Below the pieces are notes generated by a model. It did not search any database, was not told where the DNA came from, and saw only the letters and a program-made list of their open reading frames with translations. This document shows positions 41,823 through 54,914 of a DNA stretch of 64,000 bases, piece after piece. Every line of letters begins with the position of its first letter. The first letter of the stretch is position 1. Origin of the DNA: Vibrio sp. SCSIO 43135 (GTDB lineage Bacteria; Pseudomonadota; Gammaproteobacteria; Enterobacterales; Vibrionaceae); the NCBI RefSeq assembly GCF_023716665.1, contig NZ_CP071859.1, positions 1-64,000 of the forward strand, read 5' to 3'. Made by a program: the position numbers and the translations under genes.

Positions 41823-42404
41823 ATGAGCAGTAAGATTGACCATCAGCTGTTTTCAGCTCATGAACATGCTTTAGAACATGAGTCATGCCCACAATGTGGT
41901 GATGAAGGCGGTGAGTTGCAGCTTCGCCATGGTAAACATGGCCCATTTTTAGGTTGTAACCGTTACCCTAACTGCGACTACATCAAGCCGCTACATCAAA
42001 ATGACGGGCATGTAATTAAGCCGTTAGGTGTGGCGTGTCCTGAATGTGAACATGAATTGGTATTACGCCAAGGCCGCTATGGCATGTTTATTGGCTGTAG
42101 CAACTACCCGCAATGCCATCACATAGAATCTCTGGAGCAGGCTCCCGAGAAAGAACAGCCTAAGCATGCTTGCCCTGAGTGTCATAAAGGGCATTTGGTC
42201 GAGAGAAAAACGCGCTTTGGCAAATTGTTTTATGCGTGTGATAACTATCCGAAGTGTAAGTTTGCCGTGAACCAGCCTCCTATTGAAGGCCAGTGCGAGA
42301 AGTGTGGCTTTGGCCTACTTATTGAGAAGAAACTCGCCAGTGGCACTAAGTATCAATGTGCAGACCGAAAGTGTCATCACACTCAAAGTGCTATGGAAAA
42401 ATAA
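41823..42404 (+). CDS. yrdD: Zinc-ribbon protein related to the topoisomerase I C-terminus (YrdD-like)
   Basis: The 193-residue protein is built of four cysteine-rich zinc ribbons. They are visible as CPQCGDEGGELQLRHGKHGP near residue 22, CPECEHELVLRQGRYGMF near 69, CPECHKGHLVERKTRFG near 114, and CEKCGFGLL near 157. Three carry the FxGCxxYPxC pattern of the bacterial topoisomerase I tail. No nuclease or topoisomerase core is present, so nucleic-acid binding is likely but catalysis is not. Last gene before a terminator in the LysM-dprA-smg unit. Confidence 0.9.
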   Translation: MSSKIDHQLFSAHEHALEHESCPQCGDEGGELQLRHGKHGPFLGCNRYPNCDYIKPLHQNDGHVIKPLGVACPECEHELVLRQGRYGMFIGCSNYPQCHHIESLEQAPEKEQPKHACPECHKGHLVERKTRFGKLFYACDNYPKCKFAVNQPPIEGQCEKCGFGLLIEKKLASGTKYQCADRKCHHTQSAMEK

Positions 42405-42419
42405 CTTTGCTAAATAAAG

Positions 42420-42446
42420 AAAAGGCGCCATGGGCGCCTTTTTTGA
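42420..42446. terminator. Terminator between yrdD and purK
   Basis: A perfect 9-bp stem (42421-42429 with 42433-42441), 3-nt loop and a T-run on the plus strand; A-run on the other side allows action on purK too. Confidence 0.88.
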
Positions 42447-42472
42447 TTGGTGTTTAGTTTTGCCTTTGGGTA

Positions 42473-43603
42473 CTAGCAATGCTTCTGAGCAAATTCATGT
42501 ACAGCAGGGAAGGCTTCTTTATCTAAGATGTCAGCCAGTGCGCAAAGCTTACGTTGCAGCTCTGCGGTGTACTCAGCAGAAACGTTGATGTGACCCATCT
42601 TACGTCCAGTACGTTTTTCTTTCCCGTACCAGTGTACATGACAGCCATCCATCGCCAACACTTCGCTTGGCAAAGTATCCTCACCGAGGATGTTGATCAT
42701 AGAGGTAGTACGAATCAGTTGAGTGCTACCTAGTGGCAAGCCGCACACTGCGCGCAAATGGTTTTCAAACTGACAGGTTTCAGCACCCTGCTGCGTCCAG
42801 TGACCAGAGTTGTGGACTCGTGGTGCAATTTCGTTAACCAGTAACTGACCTTGTACGTCAAAGAACTCGAGAGCAAGTACACCTACATAATCGAGGCGAT
42901 TCGCTACGGCGGTGAACATTTGTTTCGCTTGCTGTTGAAGCTCAAGGTTATCAATCGCTGTAGATAGGCTCAGTACGCCATTGGTATGAACGTTTTCTGC
43001 GAGCGGGTATACCGCGACACTGCCGTCTTTACCACGCGCACCCACCAATGACACCTCTCGGTCAAATGGGACAAATTCTTCAGCGACAATAGCTTGGGTT
43101 TCTGAAGCTTGAATGCAAGCTTCCATTTCAGGCCAAATTGCGTCGGCTTGCGCTATATCCTTGAGGCGCCACTGTCCTTTGCCATCGTAGCCCCCTAATG
43201 CACTCTTGAGTACCATAGGAATACCGACAGATTCGATCGCAGCATCAAAATCGGCGCGAGTTTGAATGACGGCATACTTAGCATTCTTCACTTCTGCAGC
43301 ATCGAGTAATGCTTTTTCGATACGTCGATCACCACCCGTTTTGATGGCCTGTGCACTCGGTAAGAACTTACCGCTTTGCTCACAGACTTCGAGTACATCA
43401 TGGGGAATGTGCTCAAACTCAGCCGTGATAATGTCAGCTTGCTCAATCGCATTGGCTAAGCCATGGCCGATCACCGTTTGTGTTAGTGGATGAACGATAT
43501 TTTCGCTACCGACATCAAACGCTGAAATTTCAATATTGAGAGGGGCACCAGCAAGAGACATCATACGAGCTAATTGGCCTGCTCCCAGTACTAAAACGTG
43601 CAT
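42473..43603 (-). CDS. purK: N5-carboxyaminoimidazole ribonucleotide synthase
   Basis: PurK uses ATP and bicarbonate to carboxylate AIR to N5-CAIR in purine synthesis. The 376-residue ATP-grasp protein shows the N-terminal [13 protein letters not shown] loop, the ATP-binding [14 protein letters not shown] near 134, the [13 protein letters not shown] near 177, and the [15 protein letters not shown] near 258. It starts 4 nt after the purE stop, so the two subunits of the pathway step are coupled. Confidence 0.96.
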   Translation of the reverse strand: MHVLVLGAGQLARMMSLAGAPLNIEISAFDVGSENIVHPLTQTVIGHGLANAIEQADIITAEFEHIPHDVLEVCEQSGKFLPSAQAIKTGGDRRIEKALLDAAEVKNAKYAVIQTRADFDAAIESVGIPMVLKSALGGYDGKGQWRLKDIAQADAIWPEMEACIQASETQAIVAEEFVPFDREVSLVGARGKDGSVAVYPLAENVHTNGVLSLSTAIDNLELQQQAKQMFTAVANRLDYVGVLALEFFDVQGQLLVNEIAPRVHNSGHWTQQGAETCQFENHLRAVCGLPLGSTQLIRTTSMINILGEDTLPSEVLAMDGCHVHWYGKEKRTGRKMGHINVSAEYTAELQRKLCALADILDKEAFPAVHEFAQKHC

Positions 43604-43607
43604 GAGA

Positions 43608-44093
43608 TTAATCCTCTGCTGGGTTTGGATTCGCTAGAATCGTTTCAGTTTGCTCGCTACGGAATGCTTCAACTTTTTCCATCACGGCTTCATCGAATGT
43701 ACCGATGATTTGTGCGGCAAGCAGACCCGCATTAGCAGCACCTGCTTCGCCAATTGCAAGCGTCCCTACAGCAATACCTTTTGGCATTTGTACGATAGAA
43801 TATAGAGAATCAAGGCCGCTTAGCGCGCGCGATTGAACTGGGACACCTAGAACTGGTAGTGCGGTGAAGGCTGCTGTCATTCCTGGTAGGTGAGCTGCGC
43901 CGCCAGCACCAGCGATGATCACTTTTAGACCGCGCTCTTTTGCGCCGTTGGCGTAATCAGCCAGAAGTTGAGGAGTTCGGTGTGCAGAAACAACTTTTGT
44001 TTCGTACTCTACGCCGAAACTATCTAGCATTTCAGCGGCTAGTTTCATGGTTGGCCAGTCAGATTTAGAACCCATAATAATGCCGACTTTCAT
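43608..44093 (-). CDS. purE: N5-carboxyaminoimidazole ribonucleotide mutase
   Basis: PurE moves the carboxyl group of N5-CAIR to give CAIR. The 161 residues include [20 protein letters not shown], the family signature SAHRTPQLL near 44, and [14 protein letters not shown] near 73. The ATG at 44093 has AAGGAG 8 nt upstream; a longer frame to 44144 is rejected. It is the first gene of the purEK operon under a PurR-type operator. Confidence 0.96.
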   Translation of the reverse strand: MKVGIIMGSKSDWPTMKLAAEMLDSFGVEYETKVVSAHRTPQLLADYANGAKERGLKVIIAGAGGAAHLPGMTAAFTALPVLGVPVQSRALSGLDSLYSIVQMPKGIAVGTLAIGEAGAANAGLLAAQIIGTFDEAVMEKVEAFRSEQTETILANPNPAED

Positions 44094-44142
44094 CTCAAAC
44101 TCCTTAAAGCTACAAAAATGGATGAGCAGATAATTTGTGCGC

Positions 44143-44180
44143 ATTATACGGGGAAAATAAATTCAAGCAAACGTTTGCGT
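44143..44180 (-). promoter_or_regulatory. purEK promoter with PurR operator
   Basis: On the minus strand a perfect -10 TATAAT lies at 44143-44148 and a -35 TTGCTT at 44165-44170, 16 nt apart. AAGCAAACGTTTGCGT at 44165-44180 fits the PurR consensus (ANGCAANCGNTTNCNT), contains a 12-bp perfect palindrome, and overlaps the -35. Repression of purEK by PurR with purine corepressor is inferred from the match. Confidence 0.9.
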
Positions 44181-44293
44181 CATTCTAAATTTCAATTGAT
44201 ACATTTTATAAACAAATAGCTTTAGGCACTGAAAGTGATTATTTGTACACTTATCATTTATAGAAAACATAAAAGTAACAACAGGAAGTCATA

Positions 44294-44851
44294 GTGGATA
44301 ACTTTGAACAAGCGCTCAACGCACTCAAACAAGGCGAAGTCATCGCTTACCCAACGGAAGGTGTATTTGGTGTGGGGTGTGACCCAGATAACCCAGAGGC
44401 GATTGAAAAGCTGTTGCAGTTAAAACAGCGTCCAGTCGAAAAAGGCTTGATACTTATCGCTGCCAACTATGAACAGCTACTACCTTATATCGATGAATCA
44501 CAGTTGACCGAAGAGCAGCTAAAGAAGGTGCAGGCTACTTGGCCTGGCCCTGTGACTTGGATTATGCCGACGAGCGAACGAGTTTCTGACTGGGTTTCAG
44601 GCCAATTCGACTCAATAGCTGTGCGAGTAACTGATCACCCATTGGTACAAAAAATGTGTAATGCCTTCGGAAAGCCGTTAACCTCTACCAGCGCGAATCT
44701 GACGGGGCAGCCTCCTTGTATGACGACTGCAGAGGTTGAGCAGCAATTAGGCGATAAGCTGGTGGCTATTCTTGCTGGAGAAACCGGTGGCAGAGAGAAG
44801 CCGAGTGAGATTCGCGACGCGAAAACATCAAAAATACTAAGACAGGGGTAG
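44294..44851 (+). CDS. tsaC: Threonylcarbamoyl-AMP synthase TsaC
   Basis: TsaC makes the threonylcarbamoyl-adenylate used for the t6A37 modification of tRNA. The 185 residues show the YrdC fold: [18 protein letters not shown] near 14, [14 protein letters not shown] near 42, and the nucleotide-binding [10 protein letters not shown] and [12 protein letters not shown] near 133. The start is GTG with CAGGAAG upstream. tsaC-hemF-aroE-DUF1488 resembles the E. coli yrdD-tsaC-aroE-yrdB locus with hemF inserted. Confidence 0.94.
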   Translation: MDNFEQALNALKQGEVIAYPTEGVFGVGCDPDNPEAIEKLLQLKQRPVEKGLILIAANYEQLLPYIDESQLTEEQLKKVQATWPGPVTWIMPTSERVSDWVSGQFDSIAVRVTDHPLVQKMCNAFGKPLTSTSANLTGQPPCMTTAEVEQQLGDKLVAILAGETGGREKPSEIRDAKTSKILRQG

Positions 44852-44863
44852 AGTGTCGGCTAA

Positions 44864-45802
<939 letters not shown>

Positions 45803-45829
45803 GACTTTCTTCCTTATAGGGATAGTGAT

Positions 45830-45858
45830 AGGGTCAATGGTTCGCATTGACCCTTTTT
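45830..45858 (+). terminator. Hairpin terminator between hemF and aroE
   Basis: A 10-bp stem (45830-45839 with 45845-45854), 5-nt loop, five T residues. It separates aroE from hemF, so aroE needs read-through or its own promoter. Confidence 0.8.
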
Positions 45859-45877
45859 ATTTCCGACAGGCAAGGAT

Positions 45878-46711
45878 ATGACTCAGCAAGTAGACCAATA
45901 CGTAGTGTTCGGTAATCCCATCAAACAAAGTAAATCACCTTTTATCCACACACTATTTGCTCGTCAAACCAATCAATCGCTCACCTATAAGACTGCTTGC
46001 CCAGAAAAAGATAGCTTTAATGAAGCGGTAACTCGCTTTTTTGCGGAAGGTGGTAAAGGCTGCAACGTGACCGTACCTTTTAAGGAAGAAGCGTACCAAT
46101 TTGCACATCGATTGACAGAAAGGGCTCAACTTGCAGGAGCCGTGAACACTCTGAAGAAGTTAGATGATGGTGAAATCATTGGTGATAACACAGATGGTGA
46201 AGGGTTGGTGCAAGACTTATTGCAATACCAAGTGCCATTGAAAGGTGCGCGTATTCTTTTAATTGGAGCGGGCGGCGCGGCTCGTGGAGTGATTAAACCA
46301 CTACTCGATCAAGAGCCTGCGGAAATTGTCATTACCAATCGAACTTATGCGAAAGCGCAGACACTCGCGAGTATGTTTGAGCAGTACGGCGCAATTAAAG
46401 CGGTGGCGATGGAAGAGGTTTCAGAGTCATTCGATGTCATTATTAACTCGACCTCTTCAAGTTTGAGTGGTGAGTTACCTAATATCTCCACGGCCATATT
46501 CTCACCTAATAGCACTGTGTATGACATGATGTATGGTTCTGGAAAAACAACGTTCAATCAATGGGCATTAGATAATGGTGTTGTGGTTGTCTACGATGGC
46601 CTTGGCATGCTCGTGGGTCAAGCGGCAGAAAGCTTTATGTTGTGGAGAGGGTTAAGGCCAGGCTCTAAGCAAATATTGCGTGAGTTACGTAAAAACCTAG
46701 AAGGCTTGTAA
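45878..46711 (+). CDS. aroE: Shikimate dehydrogenase AroE
   Basis: AroE reduces 3-dehydroshikimate to shikimate with NADPH in aromatic synthesis. The 277 residues include [14 protein letters not shown] near 10, the active-site [13 protein letters not shown] near 58 with its catalytic Lys, NTDGEG near 105 with its Asp, and the NADPH loop [12 protein letters not shown] near 127. AAGGA precedes the ATG. Its stop overlaps the start of the next gene (TAATG). Confidence 0.96.
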   Translation: MTQQVDQYVVFGNPIKQSKSPFIHTLFARQTNQSLTYKTACPEKDSFNEAVTRFFAEGGKGCNVTVPFKEEAYQFAHRLTERAQLAGAVNTLKKLDDGEIIGDNTDGEGLVQDLLQYQVPLKGARILLIGAGGAARGVIKPLLDQEPAEIVITNRTYAKAQTLASMFEQYGAIKAVAMEEVSESFDVIINSTSSSLSGELPNISTAIFSPNSTVYDMMYGSGKTTFNQWALDNGVVVVYDGLGMLVGQAAESFMLWRGLRPGSKQILRELRKNLEGL

Positions 46712-46974
46712 TGAATCAGTCGATATTATTTCCCGATATTCAAACGTGGGATGCAGTTAAAAACGTCATCGTCTTTCCGGCTCAACAATCCGGAGCTCTG
46801 ATTGAGTGCGTAGTCTCGAAATCTTACTTGGAAAATATGGTAGGAAGTGCAATCGAAACAGAGCAACAAGCGATACAAGTATTTCAGAAGCTAAGGTTTG
46901 ATCTGGAAGAGCAAGCAGAAGAACTCATAGAAGAGGAAGAGTTCAACCTGCAGGGGCAGATTGAACTCGGATAA
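46711..46974 (+). CDS. DUF1488 family protein (YrdB-like)
   Basis: A small acidic protein of unknown function next to aroE in many gammaproteobacteria. The 87 residues begin [20 protein letters not shown], typical of DUF1488, and end in a Glu-rich helix (EEQAEELIEEEEF). Coupled to aroE by a one-base overlap; it ends 1 nt before the convergent gene, and no terminator fits in the gap. Confidence 0.85.
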   Translation: MNQSILFPDIQTWDAVKNVIVFPAQQSGALIECVVSKSYLENMVGSAIETEQQAIQVFQKLRFDLEEQAEELIEEEEFNLQGQIELG

Positions 46975-46975
46975 T

Positions 46976-47521
46976 CTAAACGGGTTTTACATCATTGATG
47001 TAGTCGTTTTTGTTTTGTACATAGTTATCAGAAGATTTCTGTAAGAAGGCTCGTTCCTTTTCACTTAAAGGGCGAGCTTGCTTTACTGGACTACCAACAT
47101 ATAGATAACCACTTTCTAAAACTTTATTCGGTGGGACAAGGCTGCCAGCACCAATCATCACTTCTTCTTCAATGATTGCTCCGTCAAGTACAATTGCTCC
47201 CATGCCGACCAGTACACGATCTTTGATAATACAGCCGTGCAGCATCACTTTATGCCCGACGGTGACGTCGTCGCCAATGAGTAGAGGGTAGCCCGCTGGG
47301 TTTTCTTTGTTCTTGTGTGTCACATGAAGGACGGAACCGTCTTGGATATTGCTTCTTTCACCAATGTGAATATGGTTTACATCACCACGAGCGGCGACTA
47401 ATGGCCAGACACTCGAATCGTCACCAATTTTAATATCACCAACTAAAACTGCACTCTCATCTATATAGACGCGCTCTCCTAACTGAGGGGCTATACCTTT
47501 GTAACTACGAATTGAGTTCAT
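46976..47521 (-). CDS. yrdA: Gamma-class carbonic anhydrase-like protein (YrdA)
   Basis: A left-handed beta-helix protein of hexapeptide repeats. Family members bind zinc and some hydrate CO2. The 181 residues show repeats from about 20 to 130, with candidate zinc histidines in VLHVTHKN near residue 65 and GHKVMLHGC near 88. A trimeric cytoplasmic enzyme is expected; activity is not certain, since many YrdA-type proteins lack it in tests. Divergent from the rRNA operon. Confidence 0.9.
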   Translation of the reverse strand: MNSIRSYKGIAPQLGERVYIDESAVLVGDIKIGDDSSVWPLVAARGDVNHIHIGERSNIQDGSVLHVTHKNKENPAGYPLLIGDDVTVGHKVMLHGCIIKDRVLVGMGAIVLDGAIIEEEVMIGAGSLVPPNKVLESGYLYVGSPVKQARPLSEKERAFLQKSSDNYVQNKNDYINDVKPV

Positions 47522-47585
47522 AACTTCTCCTTATTTGTGGTGATTAAAGGGCAATATCGCATAGAAGAGTAGCAAAAATAGCCCT

Positions 47586-47842
47586 TTTTGAATAAAAAAC
47601 ACCCAAACAATAAAAAAATCAAAAAAAACTCGAAAAAGGGCTTGCCAATGTGATGACGATCTCTATAATGCCCCCTCGCTGACACGGCAACGCTCCACAA
47701 GGAACGAGAGCCCAATCAGCAAGGTCAAATAGCTAAGCCAAGTGCTTAAAAAAGTTTTGAAAAAAGTGGTTGACACTAAAACTTAACTCGCTAAAATGGC
47801 CGTCCGTTTTGAGCGTAGCTCAGTTCGGAAAGCTCTTTAACA
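47586..47842 (+). promoter_or_regulatory. rRNA operon promoters P1 and P2, A-rich UP region and boxA
   Basis: P1: TTGCCA (47642-47647), 16 nt, TATAAT (47664-47669), then a GC-rich discriminator typical of stringent control. P2: TTGACA (47771-47776), 16 nt, TAAAAT (47793-47798). The run from 47586 to 47640 is very A-rich, like an UP element. GCTCTTTAACA at 47832-47842 is boxA for Nus-dependent antitermination. The remaining leader to 48040 holds processing sequence; I see no gene in 47522-48040. Confidence 0.9.
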
Positions 47843-48040
47843 ATTTAAACCTATCAATCTGTGTGGGCACTCGTTGATGATAATCCAAAAGATTTATCAA
47901 TGAACTGAGTGACCAAACGAGTCGTCTTTTTATTTGAAAGGACAGCTTGGCACAGTCAATTCACATTACTCTGCTTTTTATAAGCAAAGAAAATGTAATC
48001 AGTATTCATTGAGCCGAAGCTTATAGCTTCAACAAAACTT

Positions 48041-49593
<1,553 letters not shown>

Positions 49594-49685
49594 TACGATG
49601 ATTATTGCGATGAGTGTTCACACAGATTGATATGGTTTAAGAAGTTTAAGAGATAGAGATGTCCCCCAAGACATTTCGCACTAGT

Positions 49686-49761
49686 GTCCCGTTCGTCTAG
49701 AGGCCTAGGACACCGCCCTTTCACGGCGGTAACAGGGGTTCGACTCCCCTACGGGATACCA
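49686..49761 (+). tRNA. tRNA-Glu (TTC)
   Basis: 76 nt with a paired GTCCCGT/ACGGGAT acceptor, anticodon loop CTTTCAC with TTC, and encoded CCA. First tRNA of the 16S-23S spacer. Confidence 0.97.
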
Positions 49762-49763
49762 TT

Positions 49764-49839
49764 GGGTCGTTAGCTCAGTTGGTAGAGCAGTTGACTTTTA
49801 ATCAATTGGTCGCAGGTTCGAATCCTGCACGACCCACCA
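49764..49839 (+). tRNA. tRNA-Lys (TTT)
   Basis: 76 nt with acceptor GGGTCGT/ACGACCC, anticodon loop CTTTTAA with TTT, and encoded CCA. It begins 2 nt after tRNA-Glu. Confidence 0.97.
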
Positions 49840-49872
49840 TTCTTTCTCCACGAAGGAATTAAAACTTTTAGT

Positions 49873-49948
49873 GGGCGATTAGCTCAGTTGGGAGAGCACC
49901 TGCCTTACAAGCAGGGGGTCACTGGTTCGAGCCCGGTATCGCCCACCA
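49873..49948 (+). tRNA. tRNA-Val (TAC)
   Basis: 76 nt with acceptor GGGCGAT/ATCGCCC, anticodon loop CTTACAA with TAC, and encoded CCA. Third tRNA of the spacer; the Glu-Lys-Val set is typical of some Vibrio rRNA operons. Confidence 0.97.
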
Positions 49949-50059
49949 TTCTCTAAATATTTTTGGAAATTCATTGTCCAAACCACAACAAAATATTGCT
50001 GATGGTTCGGATTTTTGACGCCTCCGAAAGTCTTTAGAAAATGTTCTCTAACGAGAAAC

Positions 50060-50300
50060 ATGCTCTTTAACAATTTGGAAAGCTGACGAATAACATTTGA
50101 TTGATGTTATTCAAATAAAAGTTCTCAAATCCTATGTCTCTTAGAGATGTAGGTACCAACACACATTCAAGTGTTCTTGGGAATAACTTTCGAGTTATTC
50201 ATATTTGAGTCCGGCAAAATCGAATGTCTCTCGCTCATTCAAATAATGAGAGACAACACCTTGGTTGTTTGCCATACGTAAAGACCCCTTCGGGTTGTAT
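50060..50300 (+). promoter_or_regulatory. 23S leader with second boxA and 5' half of the processing stem
   Basis: TGCTCTTTAACA at 50061-50072 repeats boxA before the 23S gene. TTGTATGGTTAAG, ending at the 23S start, is complementary to CTTAACCATACAA at the 23S end, forming the RNase III stem. The rest of 49949-50300 holds no gene that I can see. Confidence 0.85.
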
Positions 50301-53190
<2,890 letters not shown>

Positions 53191-53277
53191 ACAACACCCA
53201 AGGGGTTTTGATGGACTCAAATAGAACATTGAATGTGTATAACTAGAGCTTAAAATCAGTTTTCCGAATTAAGAATT

Positions 53278-53397
53278 TGCTTGGCGACCATAGCGTTGTG
53301 GACCCACCTGATTCCATGCCGAACTCAGAAGTGAAACGCAATAGCGCCGATGGTAGTGTGGGGCTTCCCCATGTGAGAGTAGGACATCGCCAGGCTT
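53278..53397 (+). rRNA. rrf: 5S ribosomal RNA
   Basis: About 120 nt, beginning TGCTTGGCGACCATAGCG and closing with GCCAGGC, which pairs with its start. It contains the conserved CCGAACTCAGAAGTGAAAC. Ends may vary by 1-2 nt. Confidence 0.97.
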
Positions 53398-53487
53398 TAA
53401 TTTTATTTTCACTTTTCAAAAGTGAAGACAAAAGACAACATCGAACTAAAGCAATTAAAGTAAGACTTTGGGACGATTACATATTGT

Positions 53488-53578
53488 GGAGAGATGGCTG
53501 AGTGGTTGAAAGCACCGGTCTTGAAAACCGGCATACGTTAATAGCGTATCTAGGGTTCAAATCCCTATCTCTCCGCCA
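53488..53578 (+). tRNA. tRNA-Ser (TGA)
   Basis: 91 nt with a 7-bp GGAGAGA/TCTCTCC acceptor, anticodon loop CTTGAAA with TGA, a long variable arm (TACGTTAATAGCGTA), discriminator G and encoded CCA. It lies 90 nt after 5S and before the operon terminator, so it is probably co-transcribed with the rRNAs. Confidence 0.97.
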
Positions 53579-53584
53579 CATTCG

Positions 53585-53616
53585 AAAGCCCCAGTCGAAA
53601 GACTGGGGCTTTTTCG
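53585..53616 (+). terminator. Terminator of the rRNA operon
   Basis: A perfect 12-bp stem (53585-53596 with 53601-53612), a GAAA tetraloop and a T-run. Confidence 0.92.
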
Positions 53617-53652
53617 TATGCGCTTTATAGTGTCTCACTGCAAGAGTGTACC

Positions 53653-53699
53653 GCTATATCCGATATCGATGAGTCATTGAAAGGCTCATTCGATATAGC
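53653..53699. repeat. Imperfect hairpin between the rRNA operon and add
   Basis: GCTATATC at 53653-53660 pairs with GATATAGC at 53692-53699, with an inner ATGAG/CTCAT pairing and a small asymmetric bulge. No gene is seen in 53579-53812. Confidence 0.4.
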
Positions 53700-53763
53700 A
53701 TTTAGGAGTTAAGGGAGTGCATGCTCTAATAAAAGCGTAGATTAGGTGTTGTAAAGAGATACA

Positions 53764-53794
53764 AAAAAGCCGACACAAACTGTATCGGCTTTTA
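53764..53794 (-). terminator. Terminator of add
   Basis: AAAAGCCGA pairs with TCGGCTTTT around an 11-nt loop with inner pairing; a T-run follows on the minus strand, about 20 nt beyond the add stop. Confidence 0.82.
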
Positions 53795-53812
53795 GCTAGG
53801 TATTTAAATACG

Positions 53813-54817
53813 TTAGGTGCGGTCAGCTACGCTATCTTTAAGCTCTTGCTTTTCTTTATCTGAGATAAACGCTAAATCAAGGCCATTGATTTGCGCTTGG
53901 CGAATCTGTTGTTGAGATAGACCCGCTTGTGGTGCTGCCACTTCGTATTCGTAAGGTAGTTCAATACCTTCTACCGCTGGGTCATCGGTGTTTAGACAAG
54001 CCATAACCCCATGTTCTAGGAATTGCTTAATAGGGTGGTTAGACAGTGACTCTACTGTGCTGGTTTGGAAGTTTGAGGTTAAGCAAGACTCGATACCGAT
54101 GCGGTTCTCCGCTAGGTAATCCATAAGCTTCGGATCGTGAATAGCTTTTACACCGTGACCAATACGTGTCGCGCCTAGTTCTTGAATTGCCTGCCACATA
54201 CTTTCTGCACCAGCTGCTTCGCCAGCGTGAACGGTAACATTTAGACCTGCATCCTTAACTTGAGCGAAGTGTTTCACGAAGCGATCACCCGGCTGACCTA
54301 ATTCATCACCTGCTAGATCAACGGCAACGATATTGTCTTTTTGGGTAAGGATAGCGTCTAGTTCTTGCTGACAAGCGTCGGTACCGAAGGTACGACTCAT
54401 AATACCAATAAGGTTAGCTTTGATACCAAAATCACGCACACCTGCTTGTACGCCATCTACGACGGCTTCAACAACACCTTCTACTGGTAGTTTGTGCTTC
54501 ATAGCCATGTAGTAAGGAGAAAAACGCAGTTCAGCATAATCGATTTGTGCATTCAGTGCGTCTTCTACGTTCTCGTACGCAACACGACGACAAGCTTCCA
54601 AGTCACCCAGCACCGATACACCCCAGTCAAGTTTAGATAAAAACGCAACCAAAGAAGGCTCCGCCTCAACAATCTGAACATGCGGTGTCAGGCCTTCAAT
54701 ATCATAGGCTGGAAGTGCAATACCAAACTTTTGGCCTAGGTCTAGAATAGTTTGCGTGCGAATGTTGCCGTCTAAGTGGCGGTGCAAATCTGTTAGGGGG
54801 AGGTTTTTGGTTATCAT
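53813..54817 (-). CDS. add: Adenosine deaminase
   Basis: Add deaminates adenosine and deoxyadenosine to inosine for salvage. The 334 residues show all zinc and catalytic motifs: DLHRHLDGN near residue 10, [10 protein letters not shown] near 195, RIGHGVKAI near 217, SCLTSNFQT near 241, and NTDDPAV near 276. The length matches E. coli Add. Monocistronic, ending at its own terminator. Confidence 0.96.
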   Translation of the reverse strand: MITKNLPLTDLHRHLDGNIRTQTILDLGQKFGIALPAYDIEGLTPHVQIVEAEPSLVAFLSKLDWGVSVLGDLEACRRVAYENVEDALNAQIDYAELRFSPYYMAMKHKLPVEGVVEAVVDGVQAGVRDFGIKANLIGIMSRTFGTDACQQELDAILTQKDNIVAVDLAGDELGQPGDRFVKHFAQVKDAGLNVTVHAGEAAGAESMWQAIQELGATRIGHGVKAIHDPKLMDYLAENRIGIESCLTSNFQTSTVESLSNHPIKQFLEHGVMACLNTDDPAVEGIELPYEYEVAAPQAGLSQQQIRQAQINGLDLAFISDKEKQELKDSVADRT

Positions 54818-54914
54818 TATCGTCGTTCCAAATCTGTGTGTACGCTAAGTATAAAAACCAAAGCTGATAGTGTCAGCAAGCAATTGATTGGTTTCGCACG
54901 AATATTGATGAATT

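Noticed and set aside
47518-47715. 65-codon minus-strand frame before the rRNA operon
   Set aside because: It overlaps the A-rich UP region and rRNA promoter P1, and its Phe/Leu/Lys content reflects that AT-rich DNA.
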